The notes: generated by a model not told the origin, from the letters alone. A stretch of DNA of 8,020 nucleotides from Acidobacteriota bacterium (GCA_003222855.1 QHXH01000076.1:1-8020); one strand, 5' to 3'. Counted from the first letter of the stretch, positions 1-6,996 are shown. Made by a program: numbers and translations.

Positions 1-104
1 AATCGCAGAAAGGCTCCGAGGACGAGGATGGCCAGCGCCGACAGACGCCAGGCCCGTTCTGGAATTTCTCCGTTCGATGGAGGCAGATCGAGCGCCTGCT
101 TCAT
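1..104 (-). CDS. N-terminus of a membrane protein, cut by window edge
   Basis: Only the first 34 codons are present. The protein starts MKQALDLPPSNGEIPERAW and runs into a hydrophobic stretch, LSALAILVLGAFLR, that looks like a first transmembrane helix entered from the cytoplasmic side. The ATG at 104 is supported by a Shine-Dalgarno-like GAAGGA (minus strand, 115-120) ten bases upstream. It begins 37 bp after the stop of the GT-C-like gene on the same strand, so the two are probably co-transcribed. A short polar N-terminus followed by a helix ending in 'AFLR' is common at the start of GT-C and ArnT-like membrane glycosyltransferases, and the upstream neighbour is of that kind, but 34 residues cannot settle the family. 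Confidence 0.6.
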   Translation of the reverse strand, partial: MKQALDLPPSNGEIPERAWRLSALAILVLGAFLR

Positions 105-141
105 CGGCGCGGTTTCCTTCTTTGGCGCTGGCTGCCGCTTT

Positions 142-2142
142 TTACGGCGCGACTTTGTAGAGATGGTACTCACCTACCGTTGTGACTTCGCGATAATGAC
201 TGAAGAACACGTCACTGACCGGCATCACGGATCGTTCCTGGGGATCGACTACAACATAATCGACTCCGTATTTCGCGAGCAAGGCAGGCGCGCTCGCCGA
301 GCCTGCATAGATTCTTTTGATGTCCGCTTCGCGCGGGCCCGAGTCAATGCCGTGCGTCCAGATGTGACCGGGGTATCCCATCAGCGAACGGCGGCCCGTC
401 AGGAAAATCGGTGTGTTGTGAATTGGCGCGTGCAGGATCATTGCCCGCGGCGGTATCTGCTGTTTGATCATCTCGGCGAACGCTACACCATCGCGATCAA
501 ATTCCTGGTACTCGCCCTGGCGCGTGACCAAGGCATAGACGTCCAAAGCTCCTGCCAATGTCAGCACGACAAACAATGCGCCCGCGATTACCCGATTCCA
601 AACTTTGCCTTCCCACAGCCGTGCCAGCAGCAACGCAACAATCGGCGCGGACGCTATCCACCAATAAAAAAGAATTTTGATGTTGTCCCAAATCCACGGA
701 GCGAACTTCAACATGTTGGGAACGATGAAGCAGAGCGTGAAGGGCAGGTAGAACAATAACAGCCGGCGCGGGACCAGATAATGATCGGTTTTCCAAAGCA
801 GCGCCGCAATTAGAAGCGGAATAAAGAATCCCGTGTTCTTGAGCCAAAACCACAAAACATTTTCATCGCCGTGGCCCCACCCAAAATCCCAACCGATGAA
901 AGCTTTCGTGCTGACCGCGCTGCCATGCGTGGACCAAAGTAATTGTGGGATGGCGATGATTGACGCGACCACGAAAAAGGCGAGCCACTCTCGCCACTTC
1001 TTAATATTGATAAGTGCGAGCACGCCGCCAACACCCATAGTCGCGATGAAACTGTGCGCATGGACCAGTGGCAAGAGACCCGCGATGAAACCGGCGGCGA
1101 GCATGCGGCGAAGCGGCAAAGCACGGTCAGTACCGCCTGTGTTAGCGGGCGGGTTAAGGCGCCTCTTCGATCCACCCGCTGACGCGGGTGGTACTGACTC
1201 GCGGTCTCGCATCGCGTTCCACCACTGAGTAAACACGATCACGGCCAACGGAATGCCGAGCAGGAATCCCCTCTGCGGCACGAGCAGACTCGTCACGGCG
1301 TTGCCCCAGCGCCAGCCCTGCGCTACATCCGGCAGAATCGTGTAGGAATGCTGAATGTTCATGAGTACTTGAAAGACGCCCGCATCTGATTTGTTCACGT
1401 CACTAAACAGCATGGCCCAGCCGAGTCCGCCGTTCAAAATCACCAGCACCGGAACCAGAATTGCGCCCGTGCGGTTGCGCAGCAGTCGCAATCCAAAACG
1501 ATGCAACACGCCAACCAGCGCAACTCCGATAAACCAATTCTCGATGAACAGTGAGTTACGCAGACTAGACCCGCAGCGAACGAACATTGCGGATACAAAA
1601 TCGGTCAGGAACGGATAGGTAAACCTCACGCCCGAAAACGTGGGATCCTCCGGAGGGAAATTTTGGCCAAACGCGAAGCGTGTGATGACGCTTATATGAA
1701 ATGGCAGGTCGCCATAATTATTGAGAACGCCCGTGTATATGCCTTCGGGTTTTTCCAGCAACGCTCGATCGAACACGAGCCACATCACGATTGTGACGCC
1801 CGCATAAAAAACGAAATAGATGAACGCCCAGCGATCAGGTTTCGAGGTGGCTCGACTGACCGCCTTCAACGCCTGGTTGATGTCCTGGTCGATTTGATTA
1901 CGCGTCGACTGGCTTTTGAGCAGCAAAGCCGGTAACAGCAGCAAGCCCGCGGTGAAGGCGATTGTGTAGGGATTCAAGCCGAACAAAAGCGCGAGGATGA
2001 AACCGGCGAGCGCCATCGCCGCGAATCCGATGCAGGCACCGCTGCATAGACGCGAAGCGAGCGGCGCGCCCTCGTCATACGTGTAAGTGAGAAGCGTGCC
2101 GCTCGCGATAGCAATAACAGATAGGACGAGAGAAGCGATCAT
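142..2142 (-). CDS. polytopic GT-C-like membrane protein (putative glycosyltransferase)
   Basis: The product has about 666 residues (678 from the upstream GTG) with roughly a dozen hydrophobic helices and a soluble C-terminal domain of about 120 residues. In the longer numbering, GDLPFH (156-161) lies in a large loop after an early helix, where GT-C enzymes carry a catalytic Asp. The tail contains LTGRRSLMGYPGH and a LLAKYGVDYVVVDP strand near 632-647, seen in uncharacterised large membrane proteins of this type. A role in transferring sugars from lipid carriers is inferred; no donor or acceptor can be named. Start choice is uncertain. GTG 2178 and ATG 2172 lie inside a repeat (2144-2197) and have no Shine-Dalgarno. 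ATG 2142 is the first start outside it and leads straight into a hydrophobic helix, so I prefer it. Residues 327-351 are encoded by another repeat (1126-1198) and sit in a loop between helices. The gene follows frr closely and may be expressed by read-through. Confidence 0.75.
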   Translation of the reverse strand: MIASLVLSVIAIASGTLLTYTYDEGAPLASRLCSGACIGFAAMALAGFILALLFGLNPYTIAFTAGLLLLPALLLKSQSTRNQIDQDINQALKAVSRATSKPDRWAFIYFVFYAGVTIVMWLVFDRALLEKPEGIYTGVLNNYGDLPFHISVITRFAFGQNFPPEDPTFSGVRFTYPFLTDFVSAMFVRCGSSLRNSLFIENWFIGVALVGVLHRFGLRLLRNRTGAILVPVLVILNGGLGWAMLFSDVNKSDAGVFQVLMNIQHSYTILPDVAQGWRWGNAVTSLLVPQRGFLLGIPLAVIVFTQWWNAMRDRESVPPASAGGSKRRLNPPANTGGTDRALPLRRMLAAGFIAGLLPLVHAHSFIATMGVGGVLALINIKKWREWLAFFVVASIIAIPQLLWSTHGSAVSTKAFIGWDFGWGHGDENVLWFWLKNTGFFIPLLIAALLWKTDHYLVPRRLLLFYLPFTLCFIVPNMLKFAPWIWDNIKILFYWWIASAPIVALLLARLWEGKVWNRVIAGALFVVLTLAGALDVYALVTRQGEYQEFDRDGVAFAEMIKQQIPPRAMILHAPIHNTPIFLTGRRSLMGYPGHIWTHGIDSGPREADIKRIYAGSASAPALLAKYGVDYVVVDPQERSVMPVSDVFFSHYREVTTVGEYHLYKVAP
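1126..1198. repeat. REPIN-like double hairpin inside a coding region
   Basis: The outer ends are a perfect 9-bp inverted repeat, GTCAGTACC (1126-1134) and GGTACTGAC (1190-1198). Each half folds alone. The left stem is 1133-1140 with 1145-1152 (8 pairs, two of them G:T), loop GTTA. The right stem is 1172-1179 with 1184-1191 (8 perfect pairs), loop TGAC. Two short hairpins in opposite orientation inside a longer palindrome is the architecture of REP doublets (REPINs). It is read in frame on the minus strand as a Pro/Gly-rich segment containing SVPPASAGG and NPPANTGGTD, out of keeping with the surrounding hydrophobic protein. Confidence 0.8.
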
Positions 2143-2143
2143 C

Positions 2144-2197
2144 GTGGCACAGACTTTAGTCTGTGTTTCCATGGACACAGACTAAAGTCTATGCCAC
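2144..2197. repeat. palindromic repeat, family A copy 1 (frr / membrane-protein junction)
   Basis: The arms 2144-2166 and 2175-2197 are complementary at 22 of 23 positions, with an 8-nt spacer. Each arm is itself a palindrome, CACAGACT-TT-AGTCTGTG. The first 26 bases match those of copy 2 (4514-4539 region) exactly. The element touches the last base of the frr stop codon and overlaps the possible GTG 2178 and ATG 2172 starts of the downstream gene. No T-run follows on the minus strand, so it is not a standard intrinsic terminator. Confidence 0.9.
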
Positions 2198-2757
2198 TAA
2201 ACGCTCATGATTTCGTGTTCCTTCGACTTTGACAGTTCGTCAATCTTCGAGATGTAAGTGTCGGTGAGTTTTTGAATTTGCTCGAGGCCATCGCGTTCTG
2301 AGTCTTCGGAGATCGATTTATCTTTCAGCATCTTTTTCAGCTTGTCATTTTCGTCGCGACGAATGTTGCGAATCGCGGTGCGATGCTCTTCGGCGATCTC
2401 GTGAATTTGTTTTGCCAGTTGCTTGCGGCGCTCTTCAGTCAAAGGCGGAATCGGAATGCGCACGAGCTTGCCATCGTTCGAAGGATTCAATCCCAAATCA
2501 GCCGAGCGAATAGCTTTTTCAACGTTACCGAGTTGAGTCGGATCCCAGGGCTGTACCGTCAGCATCTGCGGCTCGGGCGCGTGAACTGAGGCGATTTGAT
2601 TCAGTGGCGTCGGCGTTCCGTAGTAATCGATCATCACGGTGTCGAGCAAACTAACAGACGCGCGGCCGGTGCGAACGGTCGCCAGTTTGCGACGGAAATC
2701 GTCAATCGCTGATTCCATCCGCGGCTTAGTCTCTTTGATGACGTCTTGTTCAGTCAT
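2197..2757 (-). CDS. frr: ribosome recycling factor (RRF)
   Basis: RRF works with EF-G and GTP to split the post-termination ribosome and release mRNA and tRNA in the cytoplasm. The 186-residue product is full length for the family. Visible hallmarks are VRTGRAS (28-34) in helix 1, YYGTPTPLNQIAS (45-57) at the hinge, DLGLNPSNDG (87-96), PPLTEERRK (104-112) and NIRRDENDK (131-139), followed by the long third helix ending EHEIMSV. The open frame continues upstream to 2871, but those 38 codons translate an intergenic repeat. The start MTEQDV at 2757 matches the usual RRF N-terminus. No clear Shine-Dalgarno precedes this ATG; the leader is made of 7-bp repeat units instead. It is the last of the conserved translation genes in the operon, after pyrH as in many bacteria. 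Confidence 0.97.
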   Translation of the reverse strand: MTEQDVIKETKPRMESAIDDFRRKLATVRTGRASVSLLDTVMIDYYGTPTPLNQIASVHAPEPQMLTVQPWDPTQLGNVEKAIRSADLGLNPSNDGKLVRIPIPPLTEERRKQLAKQIHEIAEEHRTAIRNIRRDENDKLKKMLKDKSISEDSERDGLEQIQKLTDTYISKIDELSKSKEHEIMSV

Positions 2758-2764
2758 ATTTGTC

Positions 2765-2824
2765 GTGAATGGTAAATCATTAGCAGGCCGTGAATCGTAA
2801 ATCGTAAATCGCGAATAGTAAAGA
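2765..2824. repeat. degenerate 7-bp tandem array upstream of frr
   Basis: Plus-strand units from 2790 are GTGAATC, GTAAATC, GTAAATC, GCGAATA and GTAAAGA. Two more units, GTGAATG and GTAAATC, stand at 2765-2778. Bases 2800-2817 (ATCGTAAATCGCGAATAG read from 2801) are an inverted match, 17 of 18, to 2917-2934, which is the 3' coding end of pyrH. In the mRNA these segments could pair and enclose the family C double hairpin. The array forms the untranslated leader of frr. Confidence 0.75.
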
Positions 2825-2865
2825 ACGAACTCTGCGGACTCTTCTGCGATGTTCGAATTTGAATA

Positions 2866-2913
2866 TGGCACGGGCGTCCCGCCCGTGAGCCCACGCGCAA
2901 GATGCGCGTGCCA
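2866..2913. repeat. REPIN-like double hairpin, family C (after pyrH stop)
   Basis: The ends TGGCA (2866-2870) and TGCCA (2909-2913) are inverted. Hairpin 1 is CACGGGCG-TCC-CGCCCGTG (2869-2887). Hairpin 2 is CACGCGCA-AGA-TGCGCGTG (2892-2910). Both stems are perfect 8-bp pairs with 3-nt loops. The element ends two bases from the pyrH stop codon. There is no T-run after it, so a role in 3'-end protection or processing is more likely than simple termination; that role is inferred. Confidence 0.88.
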
Positions 2914-2915
2914 GT

Positions 2916-3671
2916 CTATTCACGATTTACGATTTTGTTCACCGAGACGCGCGTTCCAATTCCTGCCTTGCTCATCACGACGCGCGCAATGTTTCCGGGT
3001 TTGCGCATGTTGAAGACAATGATCGGAAGATCGTTATCCATGCAGAGAGAAATTGCCGACGCGTCCATCACCTTTAGTTGCTTTTCCAGGACTTCCTGAT
3101 AGGTGATGGAATCGAAACGCGTTGCGGCCGAGTCCTTCATCGGATCGGCAGAATAGATACCATCGACCTTGGTTGCTTTCAGGATTACATCGGCCTTGAT
3201 TTCCAACGCGCGCAAGGCGGCGGCGGAGTCGGTTGAGAAAAACGGATTGCCGGTGCCGGCGGCGAAGATCACGATGCGGCCTTTCTCGAGATGCCGGATC
3301 GCGCGGCGTCGAATGAAAGGTTCAGCGAGCTGAGGAATATCGATCGCGGACATCACTCGGGTTTGTACCTTCAGGTTCTCCAGCGCGTCCTGCAGCACGA
3401 CGGCATTCATCACGGTTGCAAGCATGCCGATGTAGTCAGCGGCCGAGCGGTCCATATTGCCCGCGCTGGCCGAGACGCCGCGGAAGATGTTTCCGCCGCC
3501 GACAACCAGCGCGACTTCAAGGCCGAGATCGTGAAGTTGCTTGATTTCTTCAGCGACGGCCTTGGCAACATTTACGTCGATACCGAACGTTTGTTCACCG
3601 ACCAGCGCCTCGCCCGAGATTTTCAACAGGACGCGACGGAAGGCGGGTGCATTTTTGTTTTTAGGGCTCAT
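2916..3671 (-). CDS. pyrH: uridylate kinase (UMP kinase)
   Basis: This hexameric cytoplasmic enzyme of the amino acid kinase fold phosphorylates UMP to UDP with ATP, the step feeding all UTP and CTP synthesis. Family signatures are clear: LLKISGEAL (15-23), VVGGGNIFRG (56-65), the SAADYIGMLATVMNA segment (76-90), AAGTGNPFFSTDSAAALRA (137-155), KATKVDGIYSADP (165-177) and VMDASAISLCMDN (201-213). The 251-residue length is slightly above the usual 235-245. After the expected end near IGTRVSV (238-244) there is an extra NKIVNRE, whose DNA matches the 7-bp array found upstream of frr. The ATG at 3671 is the only sensible start, yet no Shine-Dalgarno is visible before it. It lies between tsf and frr, the standard order. 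Confidence 0.97.
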   Translation of the reverse strand: MSPKNKNAPAFRRVLLKISGEALVGEQTFGIDVNVAKAVAEEIKQLHDLGLEVALVVGGGNIFRGVSASAGNMDRSAADYIGMLATVMNAVVLQDALENLKVQTRVMSAIDIPQLAEPFIRRRAIRHLEKGRIVIFAAGTGNPFFSTDSAAALRALEIKADVILKATKVDGIYSADPMKDSAATRFDSITYQEVLEKQLKVMDASAISLCMDNDLPIIVFNMRKPGNIARVVMSKAGIGTRVSVNKIVNRE

Positions 3672-3706
3672 CCGGCAATGGCGTTCTTTTAAGGTAAAGC
3701 GTTTGC

Positions 3707-3799
3707 TTTCGTGGTTATTTCGTGTGGTTTAGTGGACCGTCTGCCGTAGGCTGAAACGCGATCCACGAAATCACACGAAGCTGCACGAAAACTTTCGTG
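3707..3799. repeat. imperfect inverted repeat in the tsf-pyrH spacer
   Basis: Segments 3707-3736 and 3762-3791 are imperfectly complementary, sharing blocks such as TTTCGTG, TTCGTGTG and GTGGA with their complements. A second, compact palindrome, CACGAAA-AC-TTTCGTG, lies at 3784-3799. The motif CACGAA recurs three times between 3764 and 3790. The element fills most of the 150-bp gap and forms the leader of pyrH. It lacks the neat double-hairpin form of the other elements here, so it may be an older or different family. Confidence 0.6.
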
Positions 3800-3821
3800 A
3801 AGTTAATCGAGTGACGCGACA

Positions 3822-4487
3822 CTACGCTCCGGCAAGCTTCGCTACTTCATCGCCAAAGTCGTCTTCGCGTTTGGCCAACCCTTCGCCCATTTTGTAGCGA
3901 GCGAATCTGCGAATCGTCACCTTCTCGCCGGTCTTCGCGATTTTTTCCGTCACCAACTCGCCGACAGTCTGCGCCGGGTCCTTGATGAATGGCTGATCGA
4001 GAAGCACAAACTCTTCATAGAACTTGTTCAGTCGGCCTTCGACAATCTTGTCAATCACCTGGCCGGGCTTATTCGCATTCTTCGGATCATTCTTCGCTTG
4101 CGCCCGCGCGATGTCGCGCTCCTTGTCGAGCGTCTCGGCAGTCACTTCGTCGCGCGAGACATAGCGCGGCTCGGCCGCCGCGATGTGCATGGCGATGTCT
4201 TTCACGAGTTGCTGAAACTCTTCGCCGCGCGCGACAAAATCCGTTTCGCAATTTACTTCGACGAGCACTCCGACTTTGCCGCCCATGTGAATATAGGATC
4301 CGACCACGCCTTCGGCGGCGACGCGGCCTTCTCTCTTTTTAGCGGAAGCCAAACCGCGCTCGCGCAGAATTTCGATCGCGCGTTCTTCGTTGCCACCGGC
4401 TTCGTTGAGCGCCTTCTTGCACTCCATCATTCCGGCGCCGGTTTTGTCGCGCAGCGCTTTAATGTTTGCTGCGTTTATTTCTGCCAT
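3822..4487 (-). CDS. tsf: elongation factor Ts (EF-Ts)
   Basis: EF-Ts is the guanine nucleotide exchange factor that regenerates EF-Tu:GTP during elongation. The 221-residue protein has the UBA-like N-domain at 1-50 (NIKALRDKTGAGMMECKKAL), then the core with the signature VEVNCETDFVAR (76-87). The TDFV at 82-85 is the loop that contacts EF-Tu. The C-terminal module ends with RFARYKMGEGL. At 221 residues it is the short form with one compact core, compared with about 283 in Escherichia coli, and this is common outside Gammaproteobacteria. An AAGGAG (4501-4506, minus strand) lies 13 nt before the ATG, a somewhat long spacing. A perfect 26-bp-arm inverted repeat ends four bases upstream of that site and separates tsf from rpsB. 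Confidence 0.97.
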   Translation of the reverse strand: MAEINAANIKALRDKTGAGMMECKKALNEAGGNEERAIEILRERGLASAKKREGRVAAEGVVGSYIHMGGKVGVLVEVNCETDFVARGEEFQQLVKDIAMHIAAAEPRYVSRDEVTAETLDKERDIARAQAKNDPKNANKPGQVIDKIVEGRLNKFYEEFVLLDQPFIKDPAQTVGELVTEKIAKTGEKVTIRRFARYKMGEGLAKREDDFGDEVAKLAGA

Positions 4488-4510
4488 GATTACTTATCTT
4501 CTCCTTAAAA

Positions 4511-4576
4511 GAGTGGCACAGACTTTAGTCTGTGTTTCTTAATGCTGTCGAACACAGACTAAAGTCTGTGCCACTC
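4511..4576. repeat. palindromic repeat, family A copy 2 (rpsB-tsf spacer)
   Basis: The arms 4511-4536 and 4551-4576 are perfectly complementary over 26 bp with a 14-nt spacer. Each arm contains the same internal palindrome as copy 1 at 2144-2197, CACAGACT-TT-AGTCTGTG. On the mRNA this gives either one very stable long hairpin or two small ones, ending four bases before the tsf ribosome binding site. It could modulate tsf relative to rpsB, or recruit a double-strand-specific RNase; both are inferences. Confidence 0.92.
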
Positions 4577-4651
4577 ATGAAAATGCGCAGCCCGGCGGAG
4601 TTCCCGCTGATTGAGGCTGCGCTCGCCGATCGTTTCGAATATTGCTTCGCG

Positions 4652-5551
<900 letters not shown>

Positions 5552-5559
5552 ACTACTTT

Positions 5560-5565
5560 CTCCTT
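5560..5565 (-). promoter_or_regulatory. ribosome binding site fixing the TTG start of rpsB
   Basis: On the minus strand AAGGAG stands eight nucleotides before TTG 5551. This spacing suits the TTG and would be 23 nt from the next ATG (codon 6), so the rare start codon is the better call. Confidence 0.8.
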
Positions 5566-5638
5566 ATCAATTGGTTTATGTGCTCGCCGCGACTTCCGCT
5601 CCACGTTGAAGCAACCAATCCAAAATCGCGACAATGGA

Positions 5639-5673
5639 CTTCTGAGATCTCAGATCTCAAATTTGAAATTTCA
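5639..5673. repeat. 7-bp-period array covering the rpsI 3' end
   Basis: Read on the minus strand from 5673 the units are TGAAATT, TCAAATT, TGAGATC, TGAGATC and TCAGAAG, five contiguous heptamers. The array includes the perfect palindrome TCTGAGATCTCAGA (5641-5654). Its first seventeen bases encode the last residues KFQI and the TGA stop of S9, along with most of the preceding Met codon. The rest lies in the rpsI-rpsB spacer. Confidence 0.7.
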
Positions 5674-6040
5674 TGCGTGCGCCCTTCTGTCCGTACTTCT
5701 TCCGTTCTTTGATCCGCGGATCCCGGGTGATTAGTCCGGCGTGTTTGAGGGTCGAGCGCAAATCGGCATTGTATTCCAGCAACGCGCGGGTGATGCCGTG
5801 GCGAATCGCCCCGGCCTGGCCCGCCGGCCCACCTCCGGCCACGTTCGCCAATATGTCAAACTTGTTTGCGGTTTCGGTCAGGTTCAAAGGCTGCCGAATA
5901 ATCATTCGCAAAGTTTCGTTCGGAAAGTACGAATCGAACTCTTTACGATTCACCACGACGTTTCCGCCGCCCGGTCGCAAATACACTCGAGCGGTTGCTG
6001 TCTTGCGGCGCCCGGTTCCGTAGTATTGAATATCTGCCAC
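5657..6040 (-). CDS. rpsI: 30S ribosomal protein S9, with atypical C-terminus
   Basis: S9 sits in the 30S head, and its C-terminal tail normally reaches the anticodon stem-loop of P-site tRNA. The 127-residue product shows YYGTGRRKTATARVYLRPG (6-24), the GGGPAGQAGAIRHGITRAL segment (69-87) and RDPRIKERKKYGQKGAR (106-122), all standard. The end is not: bacterial S9 almost always finishes with QFSKR or similar, whereas this one stops at RMKFQI. The final residues and the stop codon fall inside a 7-bp repeat array (5639-5673). The downstream sequence contains no FSKR-like continuation in any frame near the stop. The start is GTG at 6040, with an AAGGAT (6047-6052, minus strand) six bases upstream. 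It follows rplM by 21 bp, the classic L13-S9 pair. Confidence 0.95.
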   Translation of the reverse strand: MADIQYYGTGRRKTATARVYLRPGGGNVVVNRKEFDSYFPNETLRMIIRQPLNLTETANKFDILANVAGGGPAGQAGAIRHGITRALLEYNADLRSTLKHAGLITRDPRIKERKKYGQKGARMKFQI

Positions 6041-6061
6041 GTCTTAATCCTTATTGATTTT

Positions 6062-6517
6062 CTATTTCTGATTCTTGCGGGAAGGGAGGTCGAGGACTTC
6101 TGGTAGCTGCGCCGCGTGAGGATGCTCGGCGTCAGCATATACTTTTAACTTCTTAGCCATCGCCCGGCCCAACTTGGTTTTGGGCAACATTCCTTTCACC
6201 GCAGATTCGATGACCCGCTCGGGGTGTTTGGCGAACATCACAGTCACTGAAGTCTCTCGCAATCCACCCGGATAAAGAGTGTGCCGGCGGTAAACCTTGT
6301 CCGTCTGTTTCGAGCCGGTGAACATTGCCTTGCGCGCGTTGACTACGATCACGTGATCGCCCATGTCCAAAAATGGAGTCCATTGCGGGTTGCGCTTGCC
6401 CGATAAGACTGCGGCAACTTCCGAAGCGAGATGACCGACGGTCTTGCCGCTGGCATCAACGACATGCCACTTCCGATTTTGAGGCAAACCCTGACCGCTG
6501 GGAAAGTAAGTCGACAT
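6062..6517 (-). CDS. rplM: 50S ribosomal protein L13
   Basis: L13 is an early assembly protein of the large subunit that binds 23S rRNA. The 151-residue product is slightly longer than the 142 of Escherichia coli because of a short N-terminal extension (MSTYFPSGQGLPQN) typical of many phyla. Family landmarks are KWHVVDASGKTVGHLASEVA (16-35), GDHVIVVNA (53-61), YRRHTLYPGGLRE (76-88), RVIESAVKGMLPK (101-113), LGRAMAKKLKVY (116-127) and HPHAAQ (132-137). A GAAGG motif lies about ten bases before the ATG. It is the first gene of the minus-strand operon and stands about 36 nt downstream of the predicted transcription start. The one oddity is VGHLAS in place of the more common LGRLAS. Confidence 0.97.
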   Translation of the reverse strand: MSTYFPSGQGLPQNRKWHVVDASGKTVGHLASEVAAVLSGKRNPQWTPFLDMGDHVIVVNARKAMFTGSKQTDKVYRRHTLYPGGLRETSVTVMFAKHPERVIESAVKGMLPKTKLGRAMAKKLKVYADAEHPHAAQLPEVLDLPSRKNQK

Positions 6518-6559
6518 AGATAAACCCTTCTCTAAAAAGCGCCTAAAACGCGAACGGCT

Positions 6560-6588
6560 AGAATAGGAAACGGGTAAACCGTTGTCAA
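6560..6588 (-). promoter_or_regulatory. sigma70-type promoter for the rplM-rpsI-rpsB-tsf-pyrH-frr operon
   Basis: On the minus strand a perfect -35 box TTGACA (6588-6583) and a -10 box TATTCT (6565-6560, four of six matches to TATAAT) are separated by exactly 17 bp. Transcription would start near 6553, giving a 5' leader of about 36 nt before rplM. No recognisable L13 leader structure is obvious in so short a leader. Confidence 0.8.
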
Positions 6589-6677
6589 GTTAACGTTAGG
6601 CGTTTGCCTGCAAGTTGGCGAACACGATCGAGAGTCGGATCTTACCGTGAGCGACGGCAGTGCGATTGATTGATCGC

Positions 6678-6706
6678 TTCACTTTGAAATTCCATGCTGC
6701 TAGTAT
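6678..6706 (+). promoter_or_regulatory. candidate promoter for the tRNA-tuf operon
   Basis: TTCACT (6678-6683) and TAGTAT (6701-6706) are spaced by 17 bp, each matching four of six consensus positions. The predicted start would be near 6713, about 13 nt before the first tRNA. The match is modest, but it is the best-placed one in the divergent spacer. Confidence 0.45.
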
Positions 6707-6725
6707 GACGGAGCTGCCAGTTTCG

Positions 6726-6801
<76 letters not shown>

Positions 6802-6996
6802 TCGAATAGCCTTCTTGGTGATTTTGGTTTTCGCGAATGAACGAGTGGCGTAACGGCAGTTTATGGCCGCGCCGCACTTGCAAAAGCGCACCTCACTCAG
6901 TTAAAGTGACGAGTTTGCGACTTGGGCCGGAGTGCGCGCTGATGAGGGTCATCTTATCTTTTCTGCCCGGTTCATTTTGCATTTACTTGAGCACAG

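Noticed and set aside
28..759. Long plus-strand open frame opposite the membrane protein
   Set aside because: It is antisense to a well-supported gene, has no family features, and its composition follows codon positions of the minus-strand gene.
2144..2197. Intrinsic terminator after frr
   Set aside because: The hairpin is strong but no T-run follows on the minus strand, and the same repeat occurs between rpsB and tsf where termination would be harmful.
2765..2824. CRISPR array
   Set aside because: Units are only 7 bp, contiguous and degenerate, with no spacers of uniform length and no cas genes nearby.
2758..2871. 38-residue N-terminal extension of RRF
   Set aside because: It translates heptamer repeats and part of a hairpin element, and RRF proteins normally begin at the MTEQDV-like position.
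4577..4651. Remnant gene or leader RNA between rpsB and the family A repeat
   Set aside because: It has 75 bp with no open frame of interest and no convincing stem beyond chance pairing.
6802..6996. Small gene or extra tRNA between tRNA-Thr and tRNA-Tyr
   Set aside because: No cloverleaf can be drawn and the short open frame runs into tRNA-Tyr without a ribosome binding site or recognisable protein features.
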